Counted from the first letter of the stretch, positions 51,519 through 61,515 are shown. The stretch: DNA of 64,000 bases from Aldehydirespirator sp965204415 (GCA_965204415.1 CBDBEL010000001.1:1-64000), one strand, 5' to 3'. Program-made: numbers and translations. The notes: generated from the letters alone by a model not told the origin.

Positions 51519-52025
51519 TCAGGGGTCGGAAACTGCTTCCCAAAGGGGTGGCTTGGCCCTCTTGCGGAACGCGTTGGACAGTTCCGACGCCTCCTGTTGC
51601 CACTCGGCGCACCTCTTACGACGGAAGTCGAACATTTCTGGGTAGAGAGGCGGGAAGTCCTCATAAAATGCGATGTAGGGCAGTAGTTCACCGAGTTGCT
51701 CACGCGCCTTCGCGACGGCGAGCCGAAAGGACAAGAACCGCCGTAGCAAGTCCTGATCGATGGCTGTCCAGTCCACCTCTGCTGAGAATGAAGGTGGCGT
51801 CGGCGTCGGGACACTGAACTCCCGCTTGCCCTCCGGCGACCGCTTCCCTCCGTCGTCGATCGCCTCTTGGCAGGTGACGATGAAGTCATCTAAGACGGCG
51901 CACACGACCAATATCAGGTGTTGGCGTCTCTGCTTCTTGGCGTAGCGATGAGCTACCCACTCGACGAAGACGGACAGCAGCGCACCTGCACCTACACCGA
52001 TGAGCACGATCCAAACGTCTCTCAC
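51519..52025 (-). CDS. Membrane-anchored hypothetical protein
   Basis: 168 residues from a GTG with AAGGAG upstream. One N-terminal TM (VWIVLIGVGAGALLSVFVEW), basic stop-transfer (RYAKKQRRQH), then a cytoplasmic helical domain (LLRRFLSFRLAVAKAREQLG). Not recognised. Convergent with the AbiTii-like gene (23-bp gap). Confidence 0.55.
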   Translation of the reverse strand: MRDVWIVLIGVGAGALLSVFVEWVAHRYAKKQRRQHLILVVCAVLDDFIVTCQEAIDDGGKRSPEGKREFSVPTPTPPSFSAEVDWTAIDQDLLRRFLSFRLAVAKAREQLGELLPYIAFYEDFPPLYPEMFDFRRKRCAEWQQEASELSNAFRKRAKPPLWEAVSDP

Positions 52026-52154
52026 CGCGATGCAGTCTCCTTCGTGTCAAGCAGGTCAGCGGCTAACCAAGCTATCGAGAAGCAGATCAGGAGAAGGGCT
52101 CAGCACCGTCGTGCTTCGCGGCCGCGGGCAGCGTTGTGGGTAGGGTCGCTCGCT

Positions 52155-53069
52155 GTGAGCGAGACAGAAATCCGGGTTGAGGAGCAGGCCGCTGCCGATG
52201 CCATCAGCGCGGTCGAGGATGTGGTGGTTTGTGAGCGACTCGTGCCGTCAGGAAGCGTAAGGACGCCCGATTGGCGGGTGACGATGACCGATGGGCGAGT
52301 CGCCGATGTGGAGGTCACGACCGTTCCCAATGGCGACGTGAGGAGCTTCTCCACCGAACTGCACGAGAAGGACGGGTCTTTCAAGACTTGGAGCGACGAG
52401 AGGCTCTCGTGTCGATGGACCGTCTTTGTGTTTGACCGTGACCCAGGAACCAACAAGAAGCGTCGCCCGCTAGAGACGCTGGTGGAATGCTTAGCCTCCA
52501 CACTGGCCGCTGTGGAGGCAGAAGGCGGCACTCCCAAGCAGATGGAGAGCCGAGCACAGGCTGCTTTGGACGGGTCGCTGATGGACTCGCGGGCCACCGA
52601 TACCACCGTCACGGTCACAGACTTCCCCGGGTTGCAACTTGACGACGGGGAGCATTCCCAGAACCTGTACCTGCCTGGTGCGCCGCAGCCAGCAGGACAC
52701 GGCAAAGGGTCGGTGGTGCTGGTTCCGTTTGTAGGTCCCCGTGGCTTCGCTGGTCACGGATTGCTGGGCTCAGCCGTGCAGGACTGCATCCAACACAAGG
52801 CCAAGAAGCAACAGTTGGACAACGCTCCGGGCTTGAGGTGGCTGGCGGTGGCGCTTGACGGGATTTGCGCCTTCCAGCTCAAGAACGTCTACAACGGCCC
52901 TTACTCGCAGCCACCGCACCCGATCTTTGACATCACGTTCGACTACTTCGACGAGGTGTGGGCCATCGCCAGGACGCGCATCGGAGAGGACCACCAGGGA
53001 GGCTTCGTAGTCTTGCGCATGTCGGAGGGCGGCGACAGGCAACGGCCCTACATCGTGGCACGCATCTAG
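52155..53069 (+). CDS. Hypothetical protein, possible nuclease
   Basis: 304 residues from the GTG at 52155 (the open frame extends upstream without support). TPDWRVTMTDGRVADVEVTT has a D...D-x-E-V-T layout reminiscent of PD-(D/E)xK cores, but lacks the expected Lys. The C-terminal half contains GLRWLAVALDG and PHPIFDITFDYFDEVWAIAR. No family named. Confidence 0.5.
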   Translation: MSETEIRVEEQAAADAISAVEDVVVCERLVPSGSVRTPDWRVTMTDGRVADVEVTTVPNGDVRSFSTELHEKDGSFKTWSDERLSCRWTVFVFDRDPGTNKKRRPLETLVECLASTLAAVEAEGGTPKQMESRAQAALDGSLMDSRATDTTVTVTDFPGLQLDDGEHSQNLYLPGAPQPAGHGKGSVVLVPFVGPRGFAGHGLLGSAVQDCIQHKAKKQQLDNAPGLRWLAVALDGICAFQLKNVYNGPYSQPPHPIFDITFDYFDEVWAIARTRIGEDHQGGFVVLRMSEGGDRQRPYIVARI

Positions 53070-53375
53070 ACCGCTGCTGCTGGCGGCTACTGCCGCCCCG
53101 ATGTTGGCGTCCGTTGAGGAGCCGTCTGCCCTGTTTCGGCATCCGGCTCGGGGGCTGCTCTCCGGTGGTGTTGGGCAGGGTGCGTGCTGCCGTTGTGGGG
53201 TGCTGGGGATGTGGCGGCGGGAGATGTAAGCCGGGGGGCGTCGGTCAGCGTTAGCCGGCGCCCGCGTCGGGCGCCGGCTGGGGGCGATGTAAGGGAATCT
53301 TCGGGTGGTTGGGTTGGGGCTGGCGGTGCTGCGGCTCTGGCGGGTATCGCTGAAGGTGTGGCACTGTGGTCCGCT

Positions 53376-54173
53376 ATGGGAGAACAGCTCGTCGCTGGGG
53401 TCGACAGCGTGCCTGAGAGCAGCCGCTCACGAAAGGCAGAACCCAAGGGCGGCTGGGTCATGGTTGTCGCTGGAGCGGAGCGCGGCTCACCAGTAGAGGA
53501 TGTTCTGGCCGAACGGTCATTCGCGGGGATTTGGTCCCACGCGTGTGACCGTGGGCTGCTGGTCGTTGCGGTGGACATCCCCATCGGGCTGTCACGCAAG
53601 GCGGGCCGCAAGGCCGACGACGCAGCGCGTTGCAAGCTGAAGGCACCTCGACGGGGCCAGTTTGCCCCGACCTCCTCGGTGTACCCCGCCCCACCGCTAT
53701 GCGCTCTTGAGGCTTCGAGCTTCAGGGACGCCCAAGCGCGAGCTTGGGCCGAGAGTAGGAGCGACATCACCCAGCAGGCTTTCTTCCTGTGCCCCAAGAT
53801 CAACGACGTGCGGAACTCCGTTGACGGCGAGGTCTGCTCCGAAGACGCTCTCCCGCGGCTCGCTGAAGTCCATCCCGAGGTGAGCTTCCGGGAGATGGCT
53901 GGCTGGCCTTTGCGCTTCTCCAAGAGCTTCCAAGCCGGTGCTGCAGAGCGTCTCGCCCTTCTAGCGGAGCACTTCTCCAACATCGTGGACTCCGCAGTTC
54001 TGTCGCCCGTCCCGTCAATCCCTGAACCAGACGCCCTCCATCCGGGGCTTGACGATGTATTGGACGCTGCGGCGGCGGCGTGGACGGCTCGCCGCTTGGC
54101 TATGCGAAGGGCGGAACCGTTGGGAGGCCGTCTCACGGACGACGAGGGCTATCCGATGACCATTTGGGTGTAG
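53376..54173 (+). CDS. DUF429 RNase H-like predicted nuclease
   Basis: 265 residues from the ATG at 53376, where homologous sequence begins (QLVAGVDSV, GGWVMVVAG). DUF429 signatures: LLVVAVDIPIGLS, GRKADDAARCKLK, SVYPAPPL, QAFFLCPKINDVR, VHPEVSFREMAG, DDVLDAAAAAWTARR, DDEGYPMTIWV. The acidic residues (VDSV, VDIPIG, HPE, DD) match an RNase H-like active site. Biological role of the family is unknown. Confidence 0.85.
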   Translation: MGEQLVAGVDSVPESSRSRKAEPKGGWVMVVAGAERGSPVEDVLAERSFAGIWSHACDRGLLVVAVDIPIGLSRKAGRKADDAARCKLKAPRRGQFAPTSSVYPAPPLCALEASSFRDAQARAWAESRSDITQQAFFLCPKINDVRNSVDGEVCSEDALPRLAEVHPEVSFREMAGWPLRFSKSFQAGAAERLALLAEHFSNIVDSAVLSPVPSIPEPDALHPGLDDVLDAAAAAWTARRLAMRRAEPLGGRLTDDEGYPMTIWV

Positions 54174-54202
54174 TCGTCCGCTCCGACCTCACCGTAGCCG
54201 CC

Positions 54203-54400
54203 ATGTCCAGAGGTCAGAGCGGCGCGAAGCGTGGCGGAGCGGAGCTGCCGAGTTGCGGGGATGGCACTTTCTTCGTTCGGGTGAACCGACACTCCGAGGG
54301 GCCGTTGAAATGTCTGCAACACGAAGAACGGTATATCCCCGTAGCAGGGGACACAGAGCAACCCCCCGGCAGTGAGGAGCAGCCGGAGGCAGACGACTGA
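54203..54400 (+). CDS. Small hypothetical protein
   Basis: 65 residues from the ATG at 54203 (GAELPSCGDGTFFVRVNRHS, EGPLKCLQHEERYIPVAGDT). 29 bp after the DUF429 gene. Acidic tail. Not recognised. Confidence 0.5.
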   Translation: MSRGQSGAKRGGAELPSCGDGTFFVRVNRHSEGPLKCLQHEERYIPVAGDTEQPPGSEEQPEADD

Positions 54401-54467
54401 CGGGCCACGTCCGAGGAGCGTTCTCGCGGAAGCGGCCCCCTTGACGCGAAGATTCGTGATCCGGGAG

Positions 54468-55133
54468 CTAGTAGTCGTGAAGATCAGGATGCTCGGGATC
54501 GAGGCTGAACACCATCATCTCGGTGTCCGCCAGTTGGGGCACCTCGCTCGCCAGTCGTAGCTCCTCAGAGCACATGCCGCAATAGTGGTCACCGGTTGTT
54601 CGACCCTCACAGGGTGTCGTGGGACAGAGCCATCCTCCGTGAATCCCTTCACCACCGAAGAAGTCGTGGTCATGGCGTCGTTTCCCGAACCGCGTGCCGC
54701 ATCCACCAGCGCAGCGGACCTTCCGATGGATGCGGGCGCGTCTTCGCTCCTTCTTGTCCTCCAGGTAGTGCCTCGACACGAACAGCGCCTCGGCCACCAG
54801 GGGGTCGCACCGCTCCGTGACCGGCAGATGGTCAGGTCGTTGGCTCTCTTGGATGAGTTGACGCATCAGGGTGTCGAGCCTGAGGTGGTCCACTCGTCGC
54901 ATCAATATGAAGGCGAAACCACGGAGCGCTCCGCGTCGGGCACGGCGCACACGCCTCGCCCAGGAGAAGAGCCGGACTTCTTGTGGGGTTACAAGGATGT
55001 CGTCACGGAATTCGTGACAACAGCGCAAGTACCTGATGGCCGCCCACCGGTTGACGGCAGGCTTGGCTTGCACGTACACCAAGATCATCAAGGTGACGAC
55101 CGTGGCGAGATGAGCGAAGGATTCCAGAGTCAT
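54468..55133 (-). CDS. Membrane-anchored cysteine-cluster protein
   Basis: 221 residues. N-terminal TM (HLATVVTLMILVYVQAKPAV), basic helical middle (WARRVRRARRGALRG), and a C-terminal metal-binding region with VRCAGGCGTRFGKRRHDHDF and HYCGMCSEELRL (several Cys and His). Possibly binds zinc; function unknown. Confidence 0.55.
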   Translation of the reverse strand: MTLESFAHLATVVTLMILVYVQAKPAVNRWAAIRYLRCCHEFRDDILVTPQEVRLFSWARRVRRARRGALRGFAFILMRRVDHLRLDTLMRQLIQESQRPDHLPVTERCDPLVAEALFVSRHYLEDKKERRRARIHRKVRCAGGCGTRFGKRRHDHDFFGGEGIHGGWLCPTTPCEGRTTGDHYCGMCSEELRLASEVPQLADTEMMVFSLDPEHPDLHDY

Positions 55134-55469
55134 GCGAGCGTGTCGAGGTTCAAGTTGTGGTGATGGGACACTTGTGACGGTAGCTGCCGTGTCGGCTCAC
55201 GGCGGCGCTCCAGGCCGCAGGCACATCGGTGGCCGACCGGGGTGCCGGTAAGGGGCGTTAAGGCATCGGTTGCGCCTGCGCTCCCCCGCTTAGGACTCCA
55301 TCAGGTCGCTCACACGTTCCTGATAGCACCCGAAGCACTCGTGGCCCAGCACGAGGCACATGCCGCACTGCAACTCTGAGTTGCATCTTCGTCCTGGCTG
55401 GGGAGGCTGTCAGGCATCAAACCGCTGCGGGTGCCGCCACGACCGCGCCGGGCCCTCGTCGCGGATGCG
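55134..55469. other. Mostly gene-free; one tiny Cys-rich frame
   Basis: No normal gene. On the minus strand a frame reads RCNSELQCGMCLVLGHECFG before CYQERVSDLMES and a stop near 55291; its Cys spacing is zinc-like, but there is no good start. Confidence 0.3.
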
Positions 55470-55688
55470 CTAGACTACCACGAAGTGGAGTCCTGTGGTC
55501 GCGGAGATCCATGTTGGGTGGCAGCCGTCGCGCAGCGCCTCCTCTACGTCGCTTTCGAGCGCGGCGGCTGCTTGCTGCACGGCGTCGGCGCGCTCATCCA
55601 GCCGCTTGCTCCAGGCGTCGCGCAGAGCAGGGGACATGGGTTTGCGCGGCCCGGGGCCTCGGGGCGACAGCGCCTCGGGGACGCTCAC
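55470..55688 (-). CDS. Small protein coupled to the Calx-beta giant
   Basis: 72 residues from a GTG overlapping the giant's stop (GTGA). LRDAWSKRLDERADAVQQAA and LESDVEEALRDGCHPTWISA look helical; the end is similar to a degenerate helix-turn-helix. No export signal. The 4-bp overlap is the best evidence that it is real. Confidence 0.5.
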   Translation of the reverse strand: MSVPEALSPRGPGPRKPMSPALRDAWSKRLDERADAVQQAAAALESDVEEALRDGCHPTWISATTGLHFVVV

Positions 55689-58600
55689 CGGTAGATGATC
55701 TCGGCCGCTTCGTCGTTGTCGGTGATGGTCACCGTCGCAGTCGAGCGTCCGAGGTGCCCGACCGACGGCGCTGAGACGGCCACAGTGAACGTCTCGCCGG
55801 ATTCGGGTTCGGGTTCGTGGTCTTCGTCGTCGATGATCAGCACGGTCACCGTCTCGGTCAGCGCCCCGGCGGGGATAGTGACCCGCCGGGCCAGCCGGAC
55901 GTAGTCCTTGCCGGCTTCGGCCGAGCCGTCAGCGGAGGCGACCGTGACGGTGACCGGAGCGGCCCACGGACGCGGCATGCTGAGCGTGAACTGGACGTTG
56001 CCGCTGTCCTCGGCGGCTGTCGCTGCGGCTGGCGACAGCGTCACCTGCGGCGGGCAGGTCGCGGTGGCGTGGGCCCACTTGATCGCCGGCGTTCCGGACG
56101 GCGGGTCGGGGTCGGGGCTGAACCGCATCCGCAGCGTGTAAGTCTCGCCCCACACTGGGTAGCGGACGCCGCCGCCGCTCCAGTCCCCGGTGTATCTCTG
56201 CCCGTTCAGCACCCGTGGGTAGTTGTAGCCGGTCCGCCACGAAGCTATCGCCTGGGCGTTCGCGACACGGCGGGTTGTGGGCTTCACGAACGCCCAGTTG
56301 GGGGCTGGGCCGTCGAAGGTGCCCGTGAAGATCTCCGCGGCGTAACTTCTCACGCCGACCTCCGGGCTGGCCCAACTGAGCGACAGCACAGGGGAGCGGG
56401 TGTATGCGCCGTCTTTGGCGCACACCATCGTCGGGACCGGCATCTCCCCGACGTCGTTGTCGATGATCGTCCCGGAGGCTGGCTGCGCTGCGCCGTGCAG
56501 AGAGACGGTGAGGTTCTCGGTGCCCTCGATCAATTCGTCGTCGAGTGTGACTATCTCGATCACCGCGGTGGTGGCCCCGGCCGGCACCGCCAGCACGCTG
56601 ACCCCGCCCGACGACGCCGGCGCCGTGTAATCGAACCCGGCTATCGCCGTGCCGTCGACGACCCTGTAGCCGATCCTCGCCCCTGACGGCCCGGCGGGCT
56701 CGGCGAGCGTGACCCCGAACCGGAGCGTGCCGCCCTCTGCGACCGACGCCCCCGCTGCGGTTGTGAACGCGGCGGCAGCGAAGTCGGTGATCGTGCCCGT
56801 CGCTGTGTACGGCTCCCCGAGTTCGCGGCCGGCGCCGTGGTTCAGCGTGACGGTGAGGGTCTCGTCTGGTTCGGTCGTCTGGTCGATGATGGTCGGGATC
56901 TCGATCACCGTCGACTGCTCGCCAGCGGGGATCAGCAGGAAGCTGGACCCTCCCCACGACTGCGGCGGGTTGTAGTCCGTTCCGGGTGTGGCTGTGACCC
57001 CCTCGACGCGGTAGGACATCCGCACCCCGCTGGCGCTGGCGGGTTCGCTCAACTCGACCGTGAACCGCAGCGTGTCGCCCTCTGCGACCGTCTGAGCGGC
57101 GGAGTCCAGCACCGCGGTGGGCGGCGGCACCCCGAGCCGCAGCTGCACAACCCCCGGCGAGCAGTAGTCGCTGGGGGAGCGGCCCGCTGCGGTGGCTCTG
57201 GAGCGGTCCGCGAGGTAGGACAGGTACCGGTCGTCGCAGGCCCAGTAGTTCAGGTTGCGCAACGTGTAGGCGGCGGTGGTGCGTTCCATCGTGTAGCACA
57301 ACTCGTCGGGCTTGAACCCGTCAGGGCACGCCAGCCGGCCGTAGATGTAGTCGTCGTCGGCGCATCGCTCGCCGGCGGGCACGAAGTACGCGGGCGTTCT
57401 GCCGAGGCGGCTGTTGGTGCTCTCGAACCGTTGCACTGTGGTGCATCCCCGGTGGTCGTATTGGAGGTAGCCGACGCGGCGGTCGGTGGTCTGTTGCAGC
57501 GTCTCGCCGCGGATGCAGGCGCCCTGGCTGTCGATCTGGGTGCAGTCCATGCCGCCGGGGCTCAAAGCGACGTGCAGCCGGCAGTAGGAGGAGCCGTAGA
57601 TGTTGTCCGCCCACTGGACGCAGGTCCTAGCGCCCAGGCCCGTCCCGTCGCCGGCTTGGTATATCTCGGTGTAGAAGTCCGGCCGGCCGCGTTGTGCCCG
57701 CTTGGAGAGCATGTCGGCGCGGATCGAGTAGCGGCCCCGCACCTCTGTGGTGGCCTCGGCGGAGGCGAGGCGGCGTCCGGCGTAGTCGCCGTCGGCGTCG
57801 CCGACCACAGGCAGCGCCACCACCGCCGAATGGTGCCAGACCGGCGAGAGGTCCCCCGCGACGCGTGTATAGGTTCTGACCCAGCTGCTGCGGCGGCTGA
57901 CGTATCTGGTGTCGGTCCGGCGGAACTGTGCCGTTGCCAGCACCGCCCCCGCGTCGTCGGCGGTGACCGTCGGCGGGGTGTCCGGGATCGAGTCGGTGAA
58001 GCGGATGGTGACGGTCGCGTCGCCTCCGTAGGTGCGGTACGCGAACTGGTCTGTGCCCACGGCCCACATCTTCGGCCAGTACCGCACCGACCCGCCCGTC
58101 GTGTCGAGGGTGTCGCAGCCGACGATGCCCTGCTCGGTGCGCGGCATCGTCGACAGCGTCGCGCCGGTGGCGGTGCAGCCGCCGGCACCCTTGCCGACGA
58201 CGTGCACCGGCCAGCGGTCCGGGTCGTCGCAGTGCGTGTCTGCGGCGCAGCCGTCGTTGGCGAGCAGCGTCGCCCGGTCGATGTCCACGAACCGCTCGCC
58301 GGCGGGTTTGTCGTCGAGGTCAGCGATCTTGACCTCGATCACGTCGCCGGCCGGCGCCGGCCCGGACCGCCGCGGCACACTGAACGCGACTGAGGACTTC
58401 TTGGCGCTGGACCCGTGGTAGCGCAGCACACCGCAGCTCAGCTGTGGGCACCCCGAGAGCGTCTTTCCGGGTGCTGTCGCCGTGATCCACACGTCCAGCC
58501 GTGACGCGTCGCCCCAGTCGGAGACGTCGATGCGCACCGGCACGTCCACCAGCGGCCACCCCGACCCGCCGTAGCCTCGCAGCGCCCCGTCGAGCAGCGT

Positions 58601-59932
58601 CACCGTCCAGGCGGCGGGACCCACTCCTGCCGGGGCGTCGTTCTGTGAGACTCCTCCCGTGAACCAGTAGCGGCTCTTGCGCCATCGGGCGCCCGTCGAG
58701 GAGCACACCGTGTCAGCCGACGTCCACTCCGACGGGTTCGCCGCGGACCGGTTGTGGCCGCAGCCGCTGGCCCGCTGCCACCACTGGAGGTTCACGTGCT
58801 GCGCCGGGTAGTGCGCCACCACCGTCAGATACAGCGCCAGGCAGTCGCCTCTGGGGTGCAGGGTCCGCTCGTCCCAGAAGCAATGCGACGTCGACATCGG
58901 CCAGTTGACATGCTCGCGCCACAAGTCGGCGCACTTGATGACCGTGCGCCTCACCAGCGTCGAGGTGCCGGCCGCGACGGCCGGTATCGACTTGGGCGCC
59001 GTCCGCCACTGCGGGGAGTAGTACCGAGGCTCGTTGCGTTTCGGTGGGGTCCGGTACCGGGCGTTGTTGAGTTCGTCGTAGGGGCAGGCACCGATGTCCT
59101 TGCAGCCGTAGACTTTGCCGTCTGAGCCGATGACCGGCACCGTCCCCGCCAGACACGGCTCGGCGTCGCAGGTTCCGTCGAAGTTCTCGTAGAGGCCCTG
59201 GTCGGCGCACGACACCGGAGACGGCGTGGTCGTCGTCGTGGTTGTCGGCGGCGCCGTGGTCGTCGTCGTGGTCGTGGTCTCCTCGGTCTCTTCCTCCTCT
59301 TCTTCCTCTTCTCCCTCGGGCATCGTCGTCGTGGTCGTCGTCGTGGTCGTCGTCGAGGTGGTCGTCGTCGTCGTGGTCGCTGTGCCGGGTTTGGTGGTCC
59401 GCTGGTAGGTGACCGCCGAATGGTTCAGTCGCTCCCATCCTTGACTGATAGCGATCGCCTTGTCGCTGACGCGGGCGTCGCACAGCGGCGGGTCGCCCGA
59501 ATAGCTCTGGAGATACAGGCATTCCCTCACCGTCAAAACGACCGTGCCGAACAGGGCGTTCAGTCCGTCCTCGCCGCAGTCCCCGTCGCGTGTCGCCCAC
59601 CGTCTAGCCGGCGCGCACCGGCCAACCCAGTCCCCCTGTCGCCGGGTATGGGTGGACAGATCGATCCATGAGGTCCGCCACGACTTGACCACGATGTGGC
59701 GGTGCGTGTAGCAGGTCTGCCCGGGATCGGCGTCCGCGCAGTCCGGCGACTGGTGGGTGACCCCTGACTGATAGACGCGAACGCTGGGGGACGTCCATGA
59801 GACAGCCCAGCCGGAGCCGTCGGCAGGTTCGTGGGCTGCCGCCCTCTCGGCGGGCTCCGAGACAACGAGCAGCCCTGCGAGCACAGCGAGCGCCGCTACA
59901 AGCCGAAGGCAGACCCTCCCAGCGCCGCGCAT
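55685..59932 (-). CDS. Giant secreted Calx-beta repeat protein with poly-Thr linker
   Basis: 1415 residues from the ATG at 59932, which starts a signal peptide (VCLRLVAALAVLAGLLVVSE...AAAHE); an upstream in-frame start would only add residues before the signal. A Cys-rich N-domain precedes a long run of Thr broken by an acidic EGEEEEEEEETEE block (nt ~59225-59395). A Cys-rich middle follows, then three Calx-beta-like domains: AQTVAEGDTLRFTVELSEPA, GASVAEGGTLRFGVTLAEPA and a last ending ESGETFTVAVSAP...TVTITDNDEA (calcium-binding). No cell-wall sorting motif. Likely a calcium-dependent adhesin or matrix protein. 7 bp after the acidic lipoprotein gene, so one operon. Confidence 0.8.
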   Translation of the reverse strand: MRGAGRVCLRLVAALAVLAGLLVVSEPAERAAAHEPADGSGWAVSWTSPSVRVYQSGVTHQSPDCADADPGQTCYTHRHIVVKSWRTSWIDLSTHTRRQGDWVGRCAPARRWATRDGDCGEDGLNALFGTVVLTVRECLYLQSYSGDPPLCDARVSDKAIAISQGWERLNHSAVTYQRTTKPGTATTTTTTTSTTTTTTTTTTMPEGEEEEEEEETEETTTTTTTTAPPTTTTTTTPSPVSCADQGLYENFDGTCDAEPCLAGTVPVIGSDGKVYGCKDIGACPYDELNNARYRTPPKRNEPRYYSPQWRTAPKSIPAVAAGTSTLVRRTVIKCADLWREHVNWPMSTSHCFWDERTLHPRGDCLALYLTVVAHYPAQHVNLQWWQRASGCGHNRSAANPSEWTSADTVCSSTGARWRKSRYWFTGGVSQNDAPAGVGPAAWTVTLLDGALRGYGGSGWPLVDVPVRIDVSDWGDASRLDVWITATAPGKTLSGCPQLSCGVLRYHGSSAKKSSVAFSVPRRSGPAPAGDVIEVKIADLDDKPAGERFVDIDRATLLANDGCAADTHCDDPDRWPVHVVGKGAGGCTATGATLSTMPRTEQGIVGCDTLDTTGGSVRYWPKMWAVGTDQFAYRTYGGDATVTIRFTDSIPDTPPTVTADDAGAVLATAQFRRTDTRYVSRRSSWVRTYTRVAGDLSPVWHHSAVVALPVVGDADGDYAGRRLASAEATTEVRGRYSIRADMLSKRAQRGRPDFYTEIYQAGDGTGLGARTCVQWADNIYGSSYCRLHVALSPGGMDCTQIDSQGACIRGETLQQTTDRRVGYLQYDHRGCTTVQRFESTNSRLGRTPAYFVPAGERCADDDYIYGRLACPDGFKPDELCYTMERTTAAYTLRNLNYWACDDRYLSYLADRSRATAAGRSPSDYCSPGVVQLRLGVPPPTAVLDSAAQTVAEGDTLRFTVELSEPASASGVRMSYRVEGVTATPGTDYNPPQSWGGSSFLLIPAGEQSTVIEIPTIIDQTTEPDETLTVTLNHGAGRELGEPYTATGTITDFAAAAFTTAAGASVAEGGTLRFGVTLAEPAGPSGARIGYRVVDGTAIAGFDYTAPASSGGVSVLAVPAGATTAVIEIVTLDDELIEGTENLTVSLHGAAQPASGTIIDNDVGEMPVPTMVCAKDGAYTRSPVLSLSWASPEVGVRSYAAEIFTGTFDGPAPNWAFVKPTTRRVANAQAIASWRTGYNYPRVLNGQRYTGDWSGGGVRYPVWGETYTLRMRFSPDPDPPSGTPAIKWAHATATCPPQVTLSPAAATAAEDSGNVQFTLSMPRPWAAPVTVTVASADGSAEAGKDYVRLARRVTIPAGALTETVTVLIIDDEDHEPEPESGETFTVAVSAPSVGHLGRSTATVTITDNDEAAEIIYR

Positions 59933-59939
59933 CGCCCTC

Positions 59940-61160
59940 CTAGCCGGGGCCGTGCCTGTAGACCCGCACGACCCAGGCGATCTCATCGTTGCGCCAATCC
60001 GACCCGCTCAGCAGGTAGCCGTCGCTCGCTGGGACGGTCAGCAGCGTCTGGTCGCTGTCGCACGCGCTGAAGTCTTCGGATTGAAATGGATCCGGGGGCA
60101 GCGCCTCCGGGGGATGCTGCTCCGCTGGTCCCACCGTCACCGCCACCGACCACAGTCCAGGCTCCACAGAATCAGCGACGCAGTGCTGTATCCACTCAGC
60201 GTCGCCCGCAGTAGGCAGCCATAATTCCTTGTCTTCCGACACAGGGAGAAACAGCCCGCTCGTGAACACCGTGGAGGTGTTCTCCGCGCGTGTCTCGATG
60301 GTCCATACCCCGGGAGTCAACGCGAGCCGGTACGGCCACGAAGCGTATGATTCAGGCGTCAGCGGCAAGTCGCCGGTGCCAGCGCCGGTGCCAGTGAACT
60401 CATACACAAGTTCCGGCTCGGCGGACTCTGTATCAGGTTCCGGCTCGGTGGCAGGCTCGGGTTCGGTGACAGGTTCCGGCTCGGGTTCCGGCTCAGGTTC
60501 GGCTTCCGGCTCAGGCTCAGTGACGGGCTCAGACTCGGATTCGCTGGCGGTGTCTTGGTGGACCCACGGGCCGTCGTTGTCGAAGTCCCAGCGGTACTCG
60601 GCGCCGTCGGCGGTGCGGCAGACGCCTTCCTCGACGATGTCGCATCCCCAGTCGGCGGGATTCATGTCCGACACCGAGTCGGTGTCGGTGTCGGCGTGGC
60701 ACGCGAGCAGGTCGTGGTGGCGGTGCGTTCCCTCGTCGTACGATTCCACGCCTGAGGCGTCGATCCCAGCGGAGGGTTCAGGTTCCGCGTCCGCAGCGGG
60801 ATCGGCTGCCGGTTCGGGCTCCTGCGGTTCTGTGCTGTCGCCGGTCCCGGTGTCGCTGCTGCCGGGCCTGTTGGGCCGGAACATGCATCCGACGTCGGTC
60901 ATCTCATAGCGGCTGCCGTCGAGTTCGTAGAGCCCGTTGCCGAGATCCTCGGCTTCGGGGTCGTCGCAGGGTTCGACTTCGGGAGGGCTGGCCTCACCGG
61001 TTGTGGGCTCCTCGGGGGTGTCGTCAACGGCGGGCGGCGGCTCTGTTACCGGGGGCGCGGCCTGCGGCGGGGGAGGTTCGTCGGCGCAGGACGATGCCAC
61101 CAGGGCGAGCGCGGCGGCGGCAGCGGTGAGCAGGTGTCGGATGCGGGGTCGGTGTTTCAT
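59940..61160 (-). CDS. Acidic Glu-Pro repeat lipoprotein
   Basis: 406 residues from the ATG at 61160, with GAAAGGAGG as a strong ribosome-binding site. Signal peptide ends LVASSCADEPP (lipobox). The central region is a charged linker rich in PEPEPEPE and TEPEPE units (nt ~60410-60540), between two small Cys-containing parts (NPADWGCDIVEEGVCRTADG) and a C-terminal globular domain (SYASWPYRLALTPGVWTIET). Function unknown; operon partner of the giant protein. Confidence 0.75.
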   Translation of the reverse strand: MKHRPRIRHLLTAAAAALALVASSCADEPPPPQAAPPVTEPPPAVDDTPEEPTTGEASPPEVEPCDDPEAEDLGNGLYELDGSRYEMTDVGCMFRPNRPGSSDTGTGDSTEPQEPEPAADPAADAEPEPSAGIDASGVESYDEGTHRHHDLLACHADTDTDSVSDMNPADWGCDIVEEGVCRTADGAEYRWDFDNDGPWVHQDTASESESEPVTEPEPEAEPEPEPEPEPVTEPEPATEPEPDTESAEPELVYEFTGTGAGTGDLPLTPESYASWPYRLALTPGVWTIETRAENTSTVFTSGLFLPVSEDKELWLPTAGDAEWIQHCVADSVEPGLWSVAVTVGPAEQHPPEALPPDPFQSEDFSACDSDQTLLTVPASDGYLLSGSDWRNDEIAWVVRVYRHGPG

Positions 61161-61515
61161 GTCGCCTCCTTTCGGCGGTGTGGAGAGGATAGACGATGCG
61201 TCACATCCGGCTTCCGGACAATCCCTGGTCTTGAGCTGTGGTAGCTGCAGTTTCATACTGTGTGAAGATCTACCAGGATGTCTCGCCGATCTCAACCATG
61301 GTCGTGATATGTCAGCTGTGTCTCTGCCGCGAGGGCTGGACTGCTCAGGCGGCTGCGGCTACCGTCGCGGCTGCCGTTCAACGTCGGGGGTTTGCCGAGC
61401 CCCTGATGCAATCCAAGCCAAGTAGTGGCTGTGGCGTCGCCACGGCTCCCTCCGGGGCGAGGGTTGCACGGCGTTGAACGGCATTCGATGCCCGACCACA
61501 CCGGAGGGAGCCACC
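61161..61515. other. Divergent promoter region
   Basis: 355 bp between two divergent lipoprotein genes. GGAGGGAG sits at the 3' end as the ribosome-binding site of the plus-strand gene. No clear -10/-35 or structured element was identified. Confidence 0.4.

Noticed and set aside
59220..59400. Possible Val-rich plus-strand peptide
   Set aside because: Antisense of the poly-Thr tract of the giant secreted protein.
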